The translations under genes and the position numbers were made by a program. 64,000 bases of DNA from Bacillota bacterium (lineage in GTDB: Bacteria; Bacillota; UBA4882; UBA8346). The notes under the pieces are model-generated. The model was not told the DNA's origin. It searched no databases and saw nothing but the letters and a program-made list of their open reading frames with translations. Location: the NCBI GenBank assembly GCA_023429995.1, contig JAEZCE010000016.1, positions 75,045-139,044 of the forward strand, read 5' to 3'. This document shows positions 18,708-26,348 of the stretch, in pieces. Positions within the stretch are counted from its first letter, which is position 1, and every line of letters begins with the position of its first letter.

Positions 18708-19156
18708 TGGATCATCATTTATTGGAAATTCTTCAATATACCGGGGCAGGATATCGGCCGGTCATCGATTATGAATCCTGGCGGGTGGCGGTTTTAAATT
18801 TCATTGATGAATTGCTGCCGCAGAATATCACCAGGATGCAGAAACACCGGGAAAGCGATGAGGTTTTTGTTTTATTGAGAGGGCAGTGTCTCTTATACAT
18901 TGGCGAGGGTGAAAGTGATGGTGAGGGGAAAGAAGCAATCACTTGCATCAAAGCCCAAAAAATGGCCCCCCTTGCAATTTATAATATCAAAAAGGATACC
19001 TGGCACACCCATACATTAAGCAAAGACGCCATGGTTCTCATCGTGGAAAACCGGGATACAACGGATCAAAATTCACCCCAGATGGTCCTTACTCAAAATC
19101 AGCGGATGGATTTGATCCGTCTGGCCAGGGAGCAGGGATTCCCAGAGGACATCTAA
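18704..19156 (+). CDS. Cupin-fold protein
   Basis: A 150-aa single-cupin protein whose start overlaps the GH94 stop by four bases (ATGA), so it is translationally coupled. Cupin motif 1 is HRESDEVFVLLRG and motif 2 reads IKKDTWHTHTL, so metal-binding histidines are present. Similar small cupins accompany carbohydrate genes in other Firmicutes; a sugar isomerase or epimerase-like role or a sensing role are both possible. No specific activity can be assigned. Confidence 0.8.
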   Translation: MMDHHLLEILQYTGAGYRPVIDYESWRVAVLNFIDELLPQNITRMQKHRESDEVFVLLRGQCLLYIGEGESDGEGKEAITCIKAQKMAPLAIYNIKKDTWHTHTLSKDAMVLIVENRDTTDQNSPQMVLTQNQRMDLIRLAREQGFPEDI

Positions 19157-19170
19157 ACTTAAAATACGAT

Positions 19171-20817
19171 TTAGGGGCCCTTTTCCACCGGTTGATTGGT
19201 AATTAAATACCCCGAACCGAAATGGGAGAATTGGTAATAGGGAACATGGTGTTGTTTCAGGTATTGGAGGGATGTTTCCTTTACAAATGCAAATACCCGT
19301 CCCTGCCCTTGCCTACTTTTCTGAGGTTGAAAATAGGACGCCAACTTGGAATCCTGTCTGATAAAAAGGATTCGGCGCCGGGTGTAAAAGGGAGTTGAAA
19401 AACTGTCGTCGATGGCGTCAATCACTTGATCCTGCCGGGTAAGATAGGGCCTTAGCTCGGCCGCCAGATATTTCACAGGTTTACCGTTTTCAACGATGGG
19501 GACCAGTAAAAGGATGAATAAAGCCCATAAAAGGTAATATCCAAAAAATGTGACGTTAAAAAAGGGTTCGTAACCATGATTGGTTTTTCGCCAAAACCAG
19601 ATCAAAATGACTCCCATGATTAAACTCAACGGCAACAGGTACAGCACCCAGATGGTGTTCTGATACCCCTGGGGCAGTGCGCTGCGATGGATGGCAATCA
19701 GGGTAACCACACCCAAAACGATCAACAGTTCAATGATAATTCCCCACCAGGGATTGGCCTTCAGCCCGGAACCGGATAAAAGCCCTTCCCACCAATGGGC
19801 CATCAACAGGGCCACCGGCAGGAATAAAGGGAGGGTATAGCCGGGTAGTTTGGTTTGGGCAATGGTAAAGAAGGCGAACGTAATCACGGCCCAGGATAAG
19901 GTGAAAAAAATAGCCGTCTCCGACCAACGCTTCACGGCAAGCTTTAAGGAACCGGGAATAAAGGCGCTCCAAGGCATAAAGCCGATGAATAATAAAACGA
20001 TGTAATAAAAATTGTAGTACCATCCGCCCCCATGTTTCTCAATGGGCTGGGTGAAACGTTTGAACATGTGATACCCGAAATGGCTCTGGATGAAGTCCAT
20101 TCCATAGCGAAATCCCATGGATAAGTACCAGGGCAGACAGATGGCTGCGGCAATGGCGAAACCTCCGAGCAAATACCAATTCCACAGAGAGCGTCCGGAA
20201 GCCTTTTTTTGAAGAGTCAGAAAGAACCAAAAGGCAAGACCGGTGGCGCCCGTAATCACTAAGGATACCGGCCCTTTGGCCAGAATGCCGAGGCCGAGAG
20301 GAATGCCCATCCATACTAAAAAAAGGGGTTTGTTTTCCACCATGCTTTGATAGAAAAAATAGAGCGTCAGCCCGATCAGAAAAGTCAAAGTCGTATCAAT
20401 CAGGGCCATCTGCGATTCAATAAAAAACAGGAAACCGGTACCCAGCATTAAAGCTGCAATGATGCCGGTTTTTTTATTAAAGAGCTTTTTGCCGAATAAA
20501 TAGGCTAATATCAGGCAGAGAAAAGCGAAAATGGTGGAAGGGATCCGGGAGGTGAATTCATTCAGGCCGAATCCTTTATAGAAAGCCGCGGTAATCCAAA
20601 AGTTAAGGGGGGGTTTGTCATAGCGGGGGGCATAGTTAAAATAGGTCCCCACCGGATCGTGGCGTAAAATCATCTGCCGGGAAATTTCCGTATAGACGCT
20701 TTCATCTTCATCCCATAAACTCGGTGTTCCCAGATAAAACAGGAATAAGGGGATAAATAACATGACCATCATGAAAAGGATTTTTTTGGTCGGTAATTTT
20801 TCCATTAAAGAAATCAT
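19171..20817 (-). CDS. ArnT/PMT-like membrane glycosyltransferase
   Basis: Polytopic membrane glycosyltransferase of the GT-C fold (548 aa, about 11 helices). The first periplasmic loop has the WDEDESVYTEISRQM signature with the acidic pair, followed by DKPPLNFW, both typical of ArnT and dolichyl-phosphate-mannose transferase relatives. It would move a sugar from a lipid-phosphate donor onto an envelope acceptor on the outer face of the inner membrane; lipid A or another surface glycan is plausible given the Kdo genes downstream. The ATG at 20817 is preceded by GGAGGT. Donor and acceptor are unknown. Confidence 0.85.
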   Translation of the reverse strand: MISLMEKLPTKKILFMMVMLFIPLFLFYLGTPSLWDEDESVYTEISRQMILRHDPVGTYFNYAPRYDKPPLNFWITAAFYKGFGLNEFTSRIPSTIFAFLCLILAYLFGKKLFNKKTGIIAALMLGTGFLFFIESQMALIDTTLTFLIGLTLYFFYQSMVENKPLFLVWMGIPLGLGILAKGPVSLVITGATGLAFWFFLTLQKKASGRSLWNWYLLGGFAIAAAICLPWYLSMGFRYGMDFIQSHFGYHMFKRFTQPIEKHGGGWYYNFYYIVLLFIGFMPWSAFIPGSLKLAVKRWSETAIFFTLSWAVITFAFFTIAQTKLPGYTLPLFLPVALLMAHWWEGLLSGSGLKANPWWGIIIELLIVLGVVTLIAIHRSALPQGYQNTIWVLYLLPLSLIMGVILIWFWRKTNHGYEPFFNVTFFGYYLLWALFILLLVPIVENGKPVKYLAAELRPYLTRQDQVIDAIDDSFSTPFYTRRRILFIRQDSKLASYFQPQKSRQGQGRVFAFVKETSLQYLKQHHVPYYQFSHFGSGYLITNQPVEKGP

Positions 20818-20849
20818 CGGTAACCTCCAAACAATTGTCGCACGAAAGG

Positions 20850-20864
20850 GGCTGTCCCAAAAGT
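20850..20864. repeat. Solo MITE end
   Basis: GGCTGTCCCAAAAGT is the exact reverse complement of the right terminal repeat of the element at 38831-38983. Only this end is present, between two minus-strand genes. It is probably the remnant of an excised or decayed copy. Confidence 0.55.
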
Positions 20865-20880
20865 AATTTCGTGAATCGAG

Positions 20881-21237
20881 CTATCGTGAAGAACGAAGGA
20901 ATAACCAGTTAATGATGAAAAATGCCAAAAAAATTAAGGCTAGGGGTAAAGCCAGAACGATCACGACCAAAAAAACGGCGCCCAATAAAAGCTTCAGCAA
21001 AAGACTTCCTTTGCCCGAACCAAAATTGAATTGTCGAACAAACACACGGGGACGCGGATTGGATTCATTCCCAGCAGGATGGTCATAGTCTTTACCGTTT
21101 TGATCCTGTTCAATCGTTAATCCTTGAAAGTTTTCCCGTTCGCCGGGGGATAACACCGTGACTTCCGGATGGCGTCGGCAATTGTTACAAATATCCTCTC
21201 CGGGCTTTGTTTCTGCGCCGCAATGTATACAAGACAT
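20881..21237 (-). CDS. Zinc-ribbon protein with C-terminal membrane segment
   Basis: A small protein (118 aa) with an N-terminal zinc ribbon of two CxxC knuckles (CIHCG at residues 3-7 and CNNCR at 17-21), a charged middle and a very hydrophobic C-terminal part (about residues 78-115) that forms one or two membrane helices. No known enzyme function. It faces away from the ECF sigma gene at 21669 and lies upstream of the glycosyltransferase on the same strand, 63 bp apart. Proteins of this layout are common in Firmicutes and mostly uncharacterised. Confidence 0.75.
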   Translation of the reverse strand: MSCIHCGAETKPGEDICNNCRRHPEVTVLSPGERENFQGLTIEQDQNGKDYDHPAGNESNPRPRVFVRQFNFGSGKGSLLLKLLLGAVFLVVIVLALPLALIFLAFFIINWLFLRSSR

Positions 21238-21668
21238 ATAAAATCCCTCTTTCTTATTGTAGGCCGTTTATTTGTTTACGAATACCATAAATAAATTATA
21301 GAAGAAAAAGTATACCAAGCAAAGTTAAATTTGATAGATTCAAGAGCAACTATGAAGATAAACGCTGGATTAGCCCTAAAGTTTCACGATAATAAAGGAT
21401 GAATTGAATTTTTTTATAAATTGTGTCATTGGATTGACTCAAAGACTGTATCAAACGGGAGAGGTTTTAAAAAGTGATATTATTCCCGCATTAAGTTTTA
21501 GAAACAGCGGGGTCCAAAAAAAAGTATTTTTCGCCAGGAGATACCGATTAAATAGCGAAAATAACTTTCCAAATTGTCGATTTCCGATGAATATCGATTT
21601 TATAGACGGGGAAGAGAACGTTATGTTTATGGAGGTCGTAATAGAAGTATGAGAACGGGTGAGGATGC
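21238..21668. other. Intergenic region before the sigma factor gene
   Basis: An AT-rich gap of about 430 bp between divergent genes. It should hold the promoters of the zinc-ribbon gene and of the ECF operon. Open frames across it lack ribosome sites and family resemblance. I see no convincing repeat or RNA structure. Confidence 0.4.
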
Positions 21669-22235
21669 TTGTTTTTAGACGAAGAGTTAGCAACACAACT
21701 ACAGCATGGGAATACAGCGGCGCTTGAAGACATTGTCCGGCGTTACCATGAACCGATTCACGCTTATATTGTGAGAATGGGTAGTGATTACCACATTGCG
21801 GCCGACATTACCCAGGAAGTATTCATCAAGATCTGTCGGCATATCCATCAGTATAAGCCGGATTTGCCTTTCCGTCCCTGGATTTATACCATCGCCTCCA
21901 ATACTTACAAAGATTATTTAAAAAAGGCGTATGTGCAAAGAGACAGGCCGGGCCTGGAGATGGAGGATGACACCGCGGTGACTATGGAAACTCCGGAATC
22001 GGCATTCTTGGAAAAATCCGAACAGGCAGCGGTTGTGAATATGCTTAAAAATCTGGAGGAAATATATCGGGAAGTATTGATACTTCGTTATTACCAGGAA
22101 CTTAAACTTGAAGAAATCGCCCAGACTCTTCAAATACCGATAGGGACCGTAAAATCAAGACTTTCAACAGCTTTGCATAAGATGAAGACCATGTTTTCAA
22201 GAGAGGAGAATTCCAATGGAAAAGCAGCCGAATGA
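21669..22235 (+). CDS. ECF-type RNA polymerase sigma factor
   Basis: Sigma-70 family extracytoplasmic-function factor (188 aa). Region 2 is seen from about residue 20 (DIVRRYHEPIHAYIVRMG, then ADITQEVFIKICR and FRPWIYTIASN). Region 4 contains LEEIAQTLQIPIGTVKSRLS near residues 140-160. Translation starts at TTG 21669, a few bases after GGGTGAGG. It overlaps the next gene by 20 bp. The order sigma factor, membrane protein, ABC ATPases suggests that it controls export genes in response to an envelope signal. Confidence 0.93.
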   Translation: MFLDEELATQLQHGNTAALEDIVRRYHEPIHAYIVRMGSDYHIAADITQEVFIKICRHIHQYKPDLPFRPWIYTIASNTYKDYLKKAYVQRDRPGLEMEDDTAVTMETPESAFLEKSEQAAVVNMLKNLEEIYREVLILRYYQELKLEEIAQTLQIPIGTVKSRLSTALHKMKTMFSREENSNGKAAE

Positions 22236-23145
22236 CAAAAAAGAGCAGATTCTTACCGAGTTGGGCGAAGATACGGAAAGGGCTGATCTGATTTGGACTA
22301 TGCAACGCCTCGATCGGCATATTGTAGATGCTCCTTCTGCCGAGTCCACGGAAGCGCTGCTCTCCTTTCTTAAACCCATTGTGGTGAAAGAGTCGGTTCC
22401 GGCCCAAGAAGCTGTCAAGGTCCCGTTGACTCCCGGGACAATGGCCGGCGCCCGGGAAACTTTCCCCGCGATCAAAATGCCTGCTTCCGTAAAAACCGGC
22501 ATTTTTAAGAGACGCAGGTTACCCATAATATTACAGCTGATACAACCGCAGGCGATGTTGCTCAGCAAGGGATTTGTTTTTGTGTCGCTAGTGGCTTTGA
22601 TCGTCGGACTCACGATCACCAAAGCGGTGAATGGAGATATGTTGCTTTTTTTGGCCAATGCTTCTCCGGTCTTAGGTATTTTGACCGTTTTTTATGAGTT
22701 TCGGGCCAGGTTAAGCGGAACCCTTGAGCTTGAAATTGCTTGTCCCTACTCACCCGCCCAGCTTGCAACGGCTCGATTGTTCGTCGTGCTTTGTTATGAC
22801 GTTTTATTGTGTTTCATAGCCACTCCCTTTGTCAGTTACTATCAGGGCCAGATGTTATGGCAAGTGATTGTCAGTTGGTTTGCTCCTTTGCTGTTGGTAT
22901 TGGGTATCGCCCTGGCGGTATCGTTACGGTTTGGAATTGTGGGCGGCTGTCTGATCGCTGCGACTGTCTGGCTGGTACAATTGGCGGCCAGCCAGAGAGG
23001 GCCGTTAGCTGCGCTGCTGTTACCCAAATCCATGGCGATTTTTGCCGATTTTATCAGTATGGGGGTCGGGGCGCTGTTATTAATCTATGCGTATCTGCAT
23101 TGGAAATCCGCTTCGGAGCTGGCGAATGATGATCAATGCGATTAA
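22216..23145 (+). CDS. Membrane protein, putative anti-sigma partner / ABC component
   Basis: A 309-aa protein with a soluble, charged N-terminal half (about 115 residues) and about six membrane helices. The start overlaps the sigma gene by 20 bp, the position normally taken by an anti-sigma factor, but I see no zinc anti-sigma motif (HxxxCxxC) in the N-terminus. The membrane part, with LELEIACPYSPAQLATARL, resembles export permeases or bacitracin-type resistance membrane proteins more than a one-helix anti-sigma. It may be a fusion of both roles or the permease for the ATPases that follow. Confidence 0.65.
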   Translation: MEKQPNDKKEQILTELGEDTERADLIWTMQRLDRHIVDAPSAESTEALLSFLKPIVVKESVPAQEAVKVPLTPGTMAGARETFPAIKMPASVKTGIFKRRRLPIILQLIQPQAMLLSKGFVFVSLVALIVGLTITKAVNGDMLLFLANASPVLGILTVFYEFRARLSGTLELEIACPYSPAQLATARLFVVLCYDVLLCFIATPFVSYYQGQMLWQVIVSWFAPLLLVLGIALAVSLRFGIVGGCLIAATVWLVQLAASQRGPLAALLLPKSMAIFADFISMGVGALLLIYAYLHWKSASELANDDQCD

Positions 23146-23169
23146 GCGGCTGACAATGGAGGTCGGTGC

Positions 23170-24033
23170 ATGTTACAACTTCAGGAAGTAAGCAAACGGT
23201 TTCGCGGAACTGATTTGGTATTGGATCGAGTAACGTTCGATCTGGATAAGGGACTGTATATGCTTATCGGGCCCAATGGGGCCGGTAAATCGACCTTGCT
23301 TCGGGTTATTGCCGCCATTATGCGTCCTGATACCGGAGATATTGTATTTAACGATCGGAATGTGTATTCCGATTTACCGGGGTATAAGTTTGGCCTTGGA
23401 TATTTACCTCAGAATTTAGGTTTCTATGACCATATGACCGGCAGGGAATTTTTACGTTATATAGCCGGCCTAAAAGGTATTACTCACCATTGGGGTCAGG
23501 AAAGAGCCCATTATGTAACTGAACTTTTAGGAATCCAACAACAATGTCTCAAGAAAATTAGCACGTGGTCGGTGGGCCAAAAACAGCGTCTGGGGTTGGC
23601 GCAAGCGCTGCTTAACGACCCGGGGGTTTTGGTTTTGGATGAGCCATTCTGCGGGCTCGATCCGGAAGAAACCGCTCAAGTCAGACAGCTTTTGGTCCGG
23701 ATATCAAGGGATAGATTAATCCTTATCAGCAGCCATATCATGGAAAGAATGTCAATGGCCGGGCTATTGCTCCTTGTTGAGGGAAAGCTGCGGTTTGTGG
23801 GCCGACCGGGCCAATTTTTAAATAAAGCTCAGGGACAAGTTTGGTCGGCTGAGACTGCAAAAAGCGAATGGTTTAAAGAACATGATCACTATCTGACCAG
23901 CACTGTCATTTTGGAAGGCGACCGTTGCCGATGGAAAATAATTAGCGAGAAGAGGCCGGCCATTCCGGGAGCCACTGCTATAGCTCCTGATTTGGAAGAT
24001 GCTTATACTTTTTGGTTACAACATTGTAAGTGA
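23170..24033 (+). CDS. ABC transporter ATP-binding protein
   Basis: Cytoplasmic ATPase (287 aa) of an ABC-2 type exporter. Walker A is GPNGAGKST at residues 34-42, the signature is WSVGQKQRLGLAQ (LSGGQ variant), and Walker B is VLVLDEPFCGLDP. The C-terminal ~80 residues form a regulatory extension. It follows the membrane gene by 24 bp and precedes a second ATPase, so the two may form a heterodimer serving the ABC-2 membrane proteins encoded around them. Confidence 0.93.
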   Translation: MLQLQEVSKRFRGTDLVLDRVTFDLDKGLYMLIGPNGAGKSTLLRVIAAIMRPDTGDIVFNDRNVYSDLPGYKFGLGYLPQNLGFYDHMTGREFLRYIAGLKGITHHWGQERAHYVTELLGIQQQCLKKISTWSVGQKQRLGLAQALLNDPGVLVLDEPFCGLDPEETAQVRQLLVRISRDRLILISSHIMERMSMAGLLLLVEGKLRFVGRPGQFLNKAQGQVWSAETAKSEWFKEHDHYLTSTVILEGDRCRWKIISEKRPAIPGATAIAPDLEDAYTFWLQHCK

Positions 24034-24052
24034 AAAAAAGAGGTTGGACTCT

Positions 24053-24874
24053 ATGTTGATTCAAATCGAGGCTCTTACCGTTGATGGTAAGAAACAGGGC
24101 AGTTTATGGAAACGCACCGTAGGTTGTTTGCAACGGCGGTTGTGTTCTGAGGCTGAAGGTAGACCTTTGCTCAAGAATATTACCGGTAGTTTTTCCTGCG
24201 GGATTCATGTGATATTAGGACCCAATGGTTCGGGGAAGTCAACATTATTGCAAGTTTTGGACGGATTCATCCTCCCGGATACCGGTAGAGTACTCATTGA
24301 CGGTCAAGGGGCGAGACCGTCGGTTTTGCGTCAAAACATCGGGTATTTACCGCAAGTTTTTGGCTTTTATCCTCAATTGACTGCCCGGGAAATGCTAGAC
24401 TATATTGCTTTGCTAAAAGGAATTTTGGATAATGAAACCCGGAAATGCAATGTAGAGGAAGTCTTACAACGAATGGGTTTGCTCGCGGCGGCGGATCGAA
24501 AAGTCGGGACATATTCCCGGGGTATGCGCCAGAAGGTTGGGATTGCACAAGCGCTGCTAGGTAATCCTCCAATATTGATACTGGACGAACCGACCGCCGG
24601 ACTCGATCCGGATGCTAGAAATAATCTTCGGGGAATGCTTGTTGAGCTCGGACAGGAGCAAGTAGTGATCTGGGCTTCTTCATTGATTACCGACACCTAT
24701 TGTGCGGATCAATTGCTGATACTGGGATGTGGAGAAAGCCGGTTTTGGGGAACGCCTGCCGAACTTGCAGCTTACGGAAGGAGAACATCTGATGCTAAAA
24801 CTGATGATGATTATGGATACGATGAATTAGCGCAAGGATACAGAGCTATACTTTCAGAGCATAAAAATTGTTGA
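24053..24874 (+). CDS. ABC transporter ATP-binding protein
   Basis: Second ATPase (273 aa). Walker A GPNGSGKST at residues 56-64, signature YSRGMRQKVGIAQ, Walker B LILDEPTAGLDP. The ATG at 24053 has AAGAGG upstream; the open frame extends upstream into the previous gene without a ribosome site. An insert of about 20 basic residues precedes the Walker A strand (GSLWKRTVGCLQRRL). It differs clearly from the first ATPase, so a recent duplication is unlikely. Confidence 0.92.
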   Translation: MLIQIEALTVDGKKQGSLWKRTVGCLQRRLCSEAEGRPLLKNITGSFSCGIHVILGPNGSGKSTLLQVLDGFILPDTGRVLIDGQGARPSVLRQNIGYLPQVFGFYPQLTAREMLDYIALLKGILDNETRKCNVEEVLQRMGLLAAADRKVGTYSRGMRQKVGIAQALLGNPPILILDEPTAGLDPDARNNLRGMLVELGQEQVVIWASSLITDTYCADQLLILGCGESRFWGTPAELAAYGRRTSDAKTDDDYGYDELAQGYRAILSEHKNC

Positions 24875-25422
24875 ATCCCCCGTATGTTTCTTCAATGATT
24901 TAACCTTATACCTCCATGCAATCCAACGATCATTATTCTTTAAATGTAATTGTGTCAACCCTCCATCTTGGCTTCCGCGAATCCGAAGGATTCGACCTGA
25001 GGGAGGAACGAAGGGTTTGGCTTGCGAAGCTTTAGCAATCAAAAAGCCTACAGAATTACAGTTCGTTTCTCCCTTTGAGGGAGAAAGATAGTATGAGGGT
25101 GGGCCCAAATTGGCTCACAATCAACCCCTGAGTTAACGGAATAGTCAACTTCTTTTTTATTATTTATACTGAACCAAATGATGTTTCTGCTCGTAATGAT
25201 AATGAGAACAAAACCACTATGAAAATGAGGGGTGCGTGCAGGAAAACAAATATCTTTTTGCAAAAGCAATCACAAAAAGCCCGGTATTACATTGGGGAAC
25301 ATACTCCAGAAAACTTTGAGCGGGAAAAATTCATGACATGTATCATATTATTCTATCATGGCGCATAAAACAGGGGTTAGGCAAACAATTGCGCCGAAGG
25401 AGATCAAGAAGGAGAGGCTTTG
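24875..25422. repeat. Gene-free gap with dispersed repeat and hairpins
   Basis: 548 bp without a supportable gene. A GAATCCGAAGGATTC palindrome lies near 24977-24991, and TTTCTCCC (25066-25073) pairs with GGGAGAAA (25079-25086). The minus-strand reading (for example PPSGRILRIRGSQDGGL) looks like translated repeat DNA rather than a protein. The end of the region carries AAGGAGAGG for the gene at 25423. Confidence 0.5.
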
Positions 25423-26088
25423 ATGTTTAAGAGGATTTATTTTTTGGTTGACAATTTCATTATTCAATCTGGTAAGGATAATTCTTTTTTCATAAAACGA
25501 ATTGGAGAATTTATGGGGCTTTTGCTAAGTTTGCTTATTATTCTGCAAGCTCCTTTTATCGACATTTTAATTTTAAAAAATTCAATGGGAGAGATTTCAT
25601 TAACAGAGATTGCCCAGGAGCTTCTGCTGGGTATAATTATAAGCATATTTATATATAATGCTTTCCGTTATCCAAAAATAAAATACGGGATGATCTTGAT
25701 AGCTGGGTTTTTTTCGTGTTTGTTGATTCGGGAATTAGATTTCGTATTCGATAAAATATTTTCTTCATGGTTATATTTTGCGCTGATTATCGTTTTATTT
25801 TGTTTGATTTTAGCAATTAAATATCAGAAAAATACTTTATATGGATTAAATCATTTTTGTAAGAGTGAAGGTTTTTATATGATGTTTTGTGGGTTTTTGA
25901 TGTTATTTGGTTTTGCCAGACTGATTGGGATGCAAATTTTATGGGAAAATTTGTTAGGCCCATCCTATATCCGGGTGGTAAAAAATGCAGTGGAAGAAAT
26001 CAGTGAATTAATGTGTTATGCTCTTTGTCTGGTTGCGACTATAAAATATACTGCTTCTTTACATAAAAGTCATCCTTGGGTTTTATAA
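25423..26088 (+). CDS. Hypothetical multi-pass membrane protein
   Basis: A 221-aa integral membrane protein with about six helices in pairs (residues ~30-50, 65-85, 90-110, 115-135, 150-170, 190-210). I do not recognise the family. The ATG at 25423 follows AAGGAGAGG; a TTG directly before it is a less likely start. Base composition is more AT-rich than the flanking genes. It sits alone between repeat DNA and a terminator, inside the ABC export region, so a link to that system is possible but unproven. Confidence 0.7.
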   Translation: MFKRIYFLVDNFIIQSGKDNSFFIKRIGEFMGLLLSLLIILQAPFIDILILKNSMGEISLTEIAQELLLGIIISIFIYNAFRYPKIKYGMILIAGFFSCLLIRELDFVFDKIFSSWLYFALIIVLFCLILAIKYQKNTLYGLNHFCKSEGFYMMFCGFLMLFGFARLIGMQILWENLLGPSYIRVVKNAVEEISELMCYALCLVATIKYTASLHKSHPWVL

Positions 26089-26153
26089 ATTAAAACCGGT
26101 AATACTGTGATAAAACCTAATTCTGTTCAATACCATGAAGACCGTCTGTCCGG

Positions 26154-26195
26154 AGAGACTCTCAAAAATTACTTTTGGTAGTCTCTTTTTATTTT
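26154..26195 (+). terminator. Rho-independent terminator after membrane protein gene
   Basis: AGAGACT (26154-26160) pairs with AGTCTCT (26180-26186) and is followed by TTTTATTTT. It lies 66 bp after the stop of the gene ending at 26088 and ends that transcript before the ABC-2 gene at 26349. Confidence 0.7.
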
Positions 26196-26348
26196 GGCGA
26201 CTCGCGCTTATTATTTTTTGTTTCATAAAGGGTAAAATATTTTGGGAGTAACCTATTATGGAACTATAAGTATCAAAGGATTTATCGGGCCAATGGCGAA
26301 TTTCACCGAAATTAGTGATGTTGATATTGTTTTTTGGCCGGAGAATCG

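Noticed and set aside
21404..21652. 82-aa frame upstream of the sigma factor
   Set aside because: TTG start without a ribosome site, no domain, within an AT-rich promoter region.
24854..25108. 84-aa minus-strand frame after the ABC ATPase
   Set aside because: Looks like translated dispersed repeat DNA and includes hairpin sequences.
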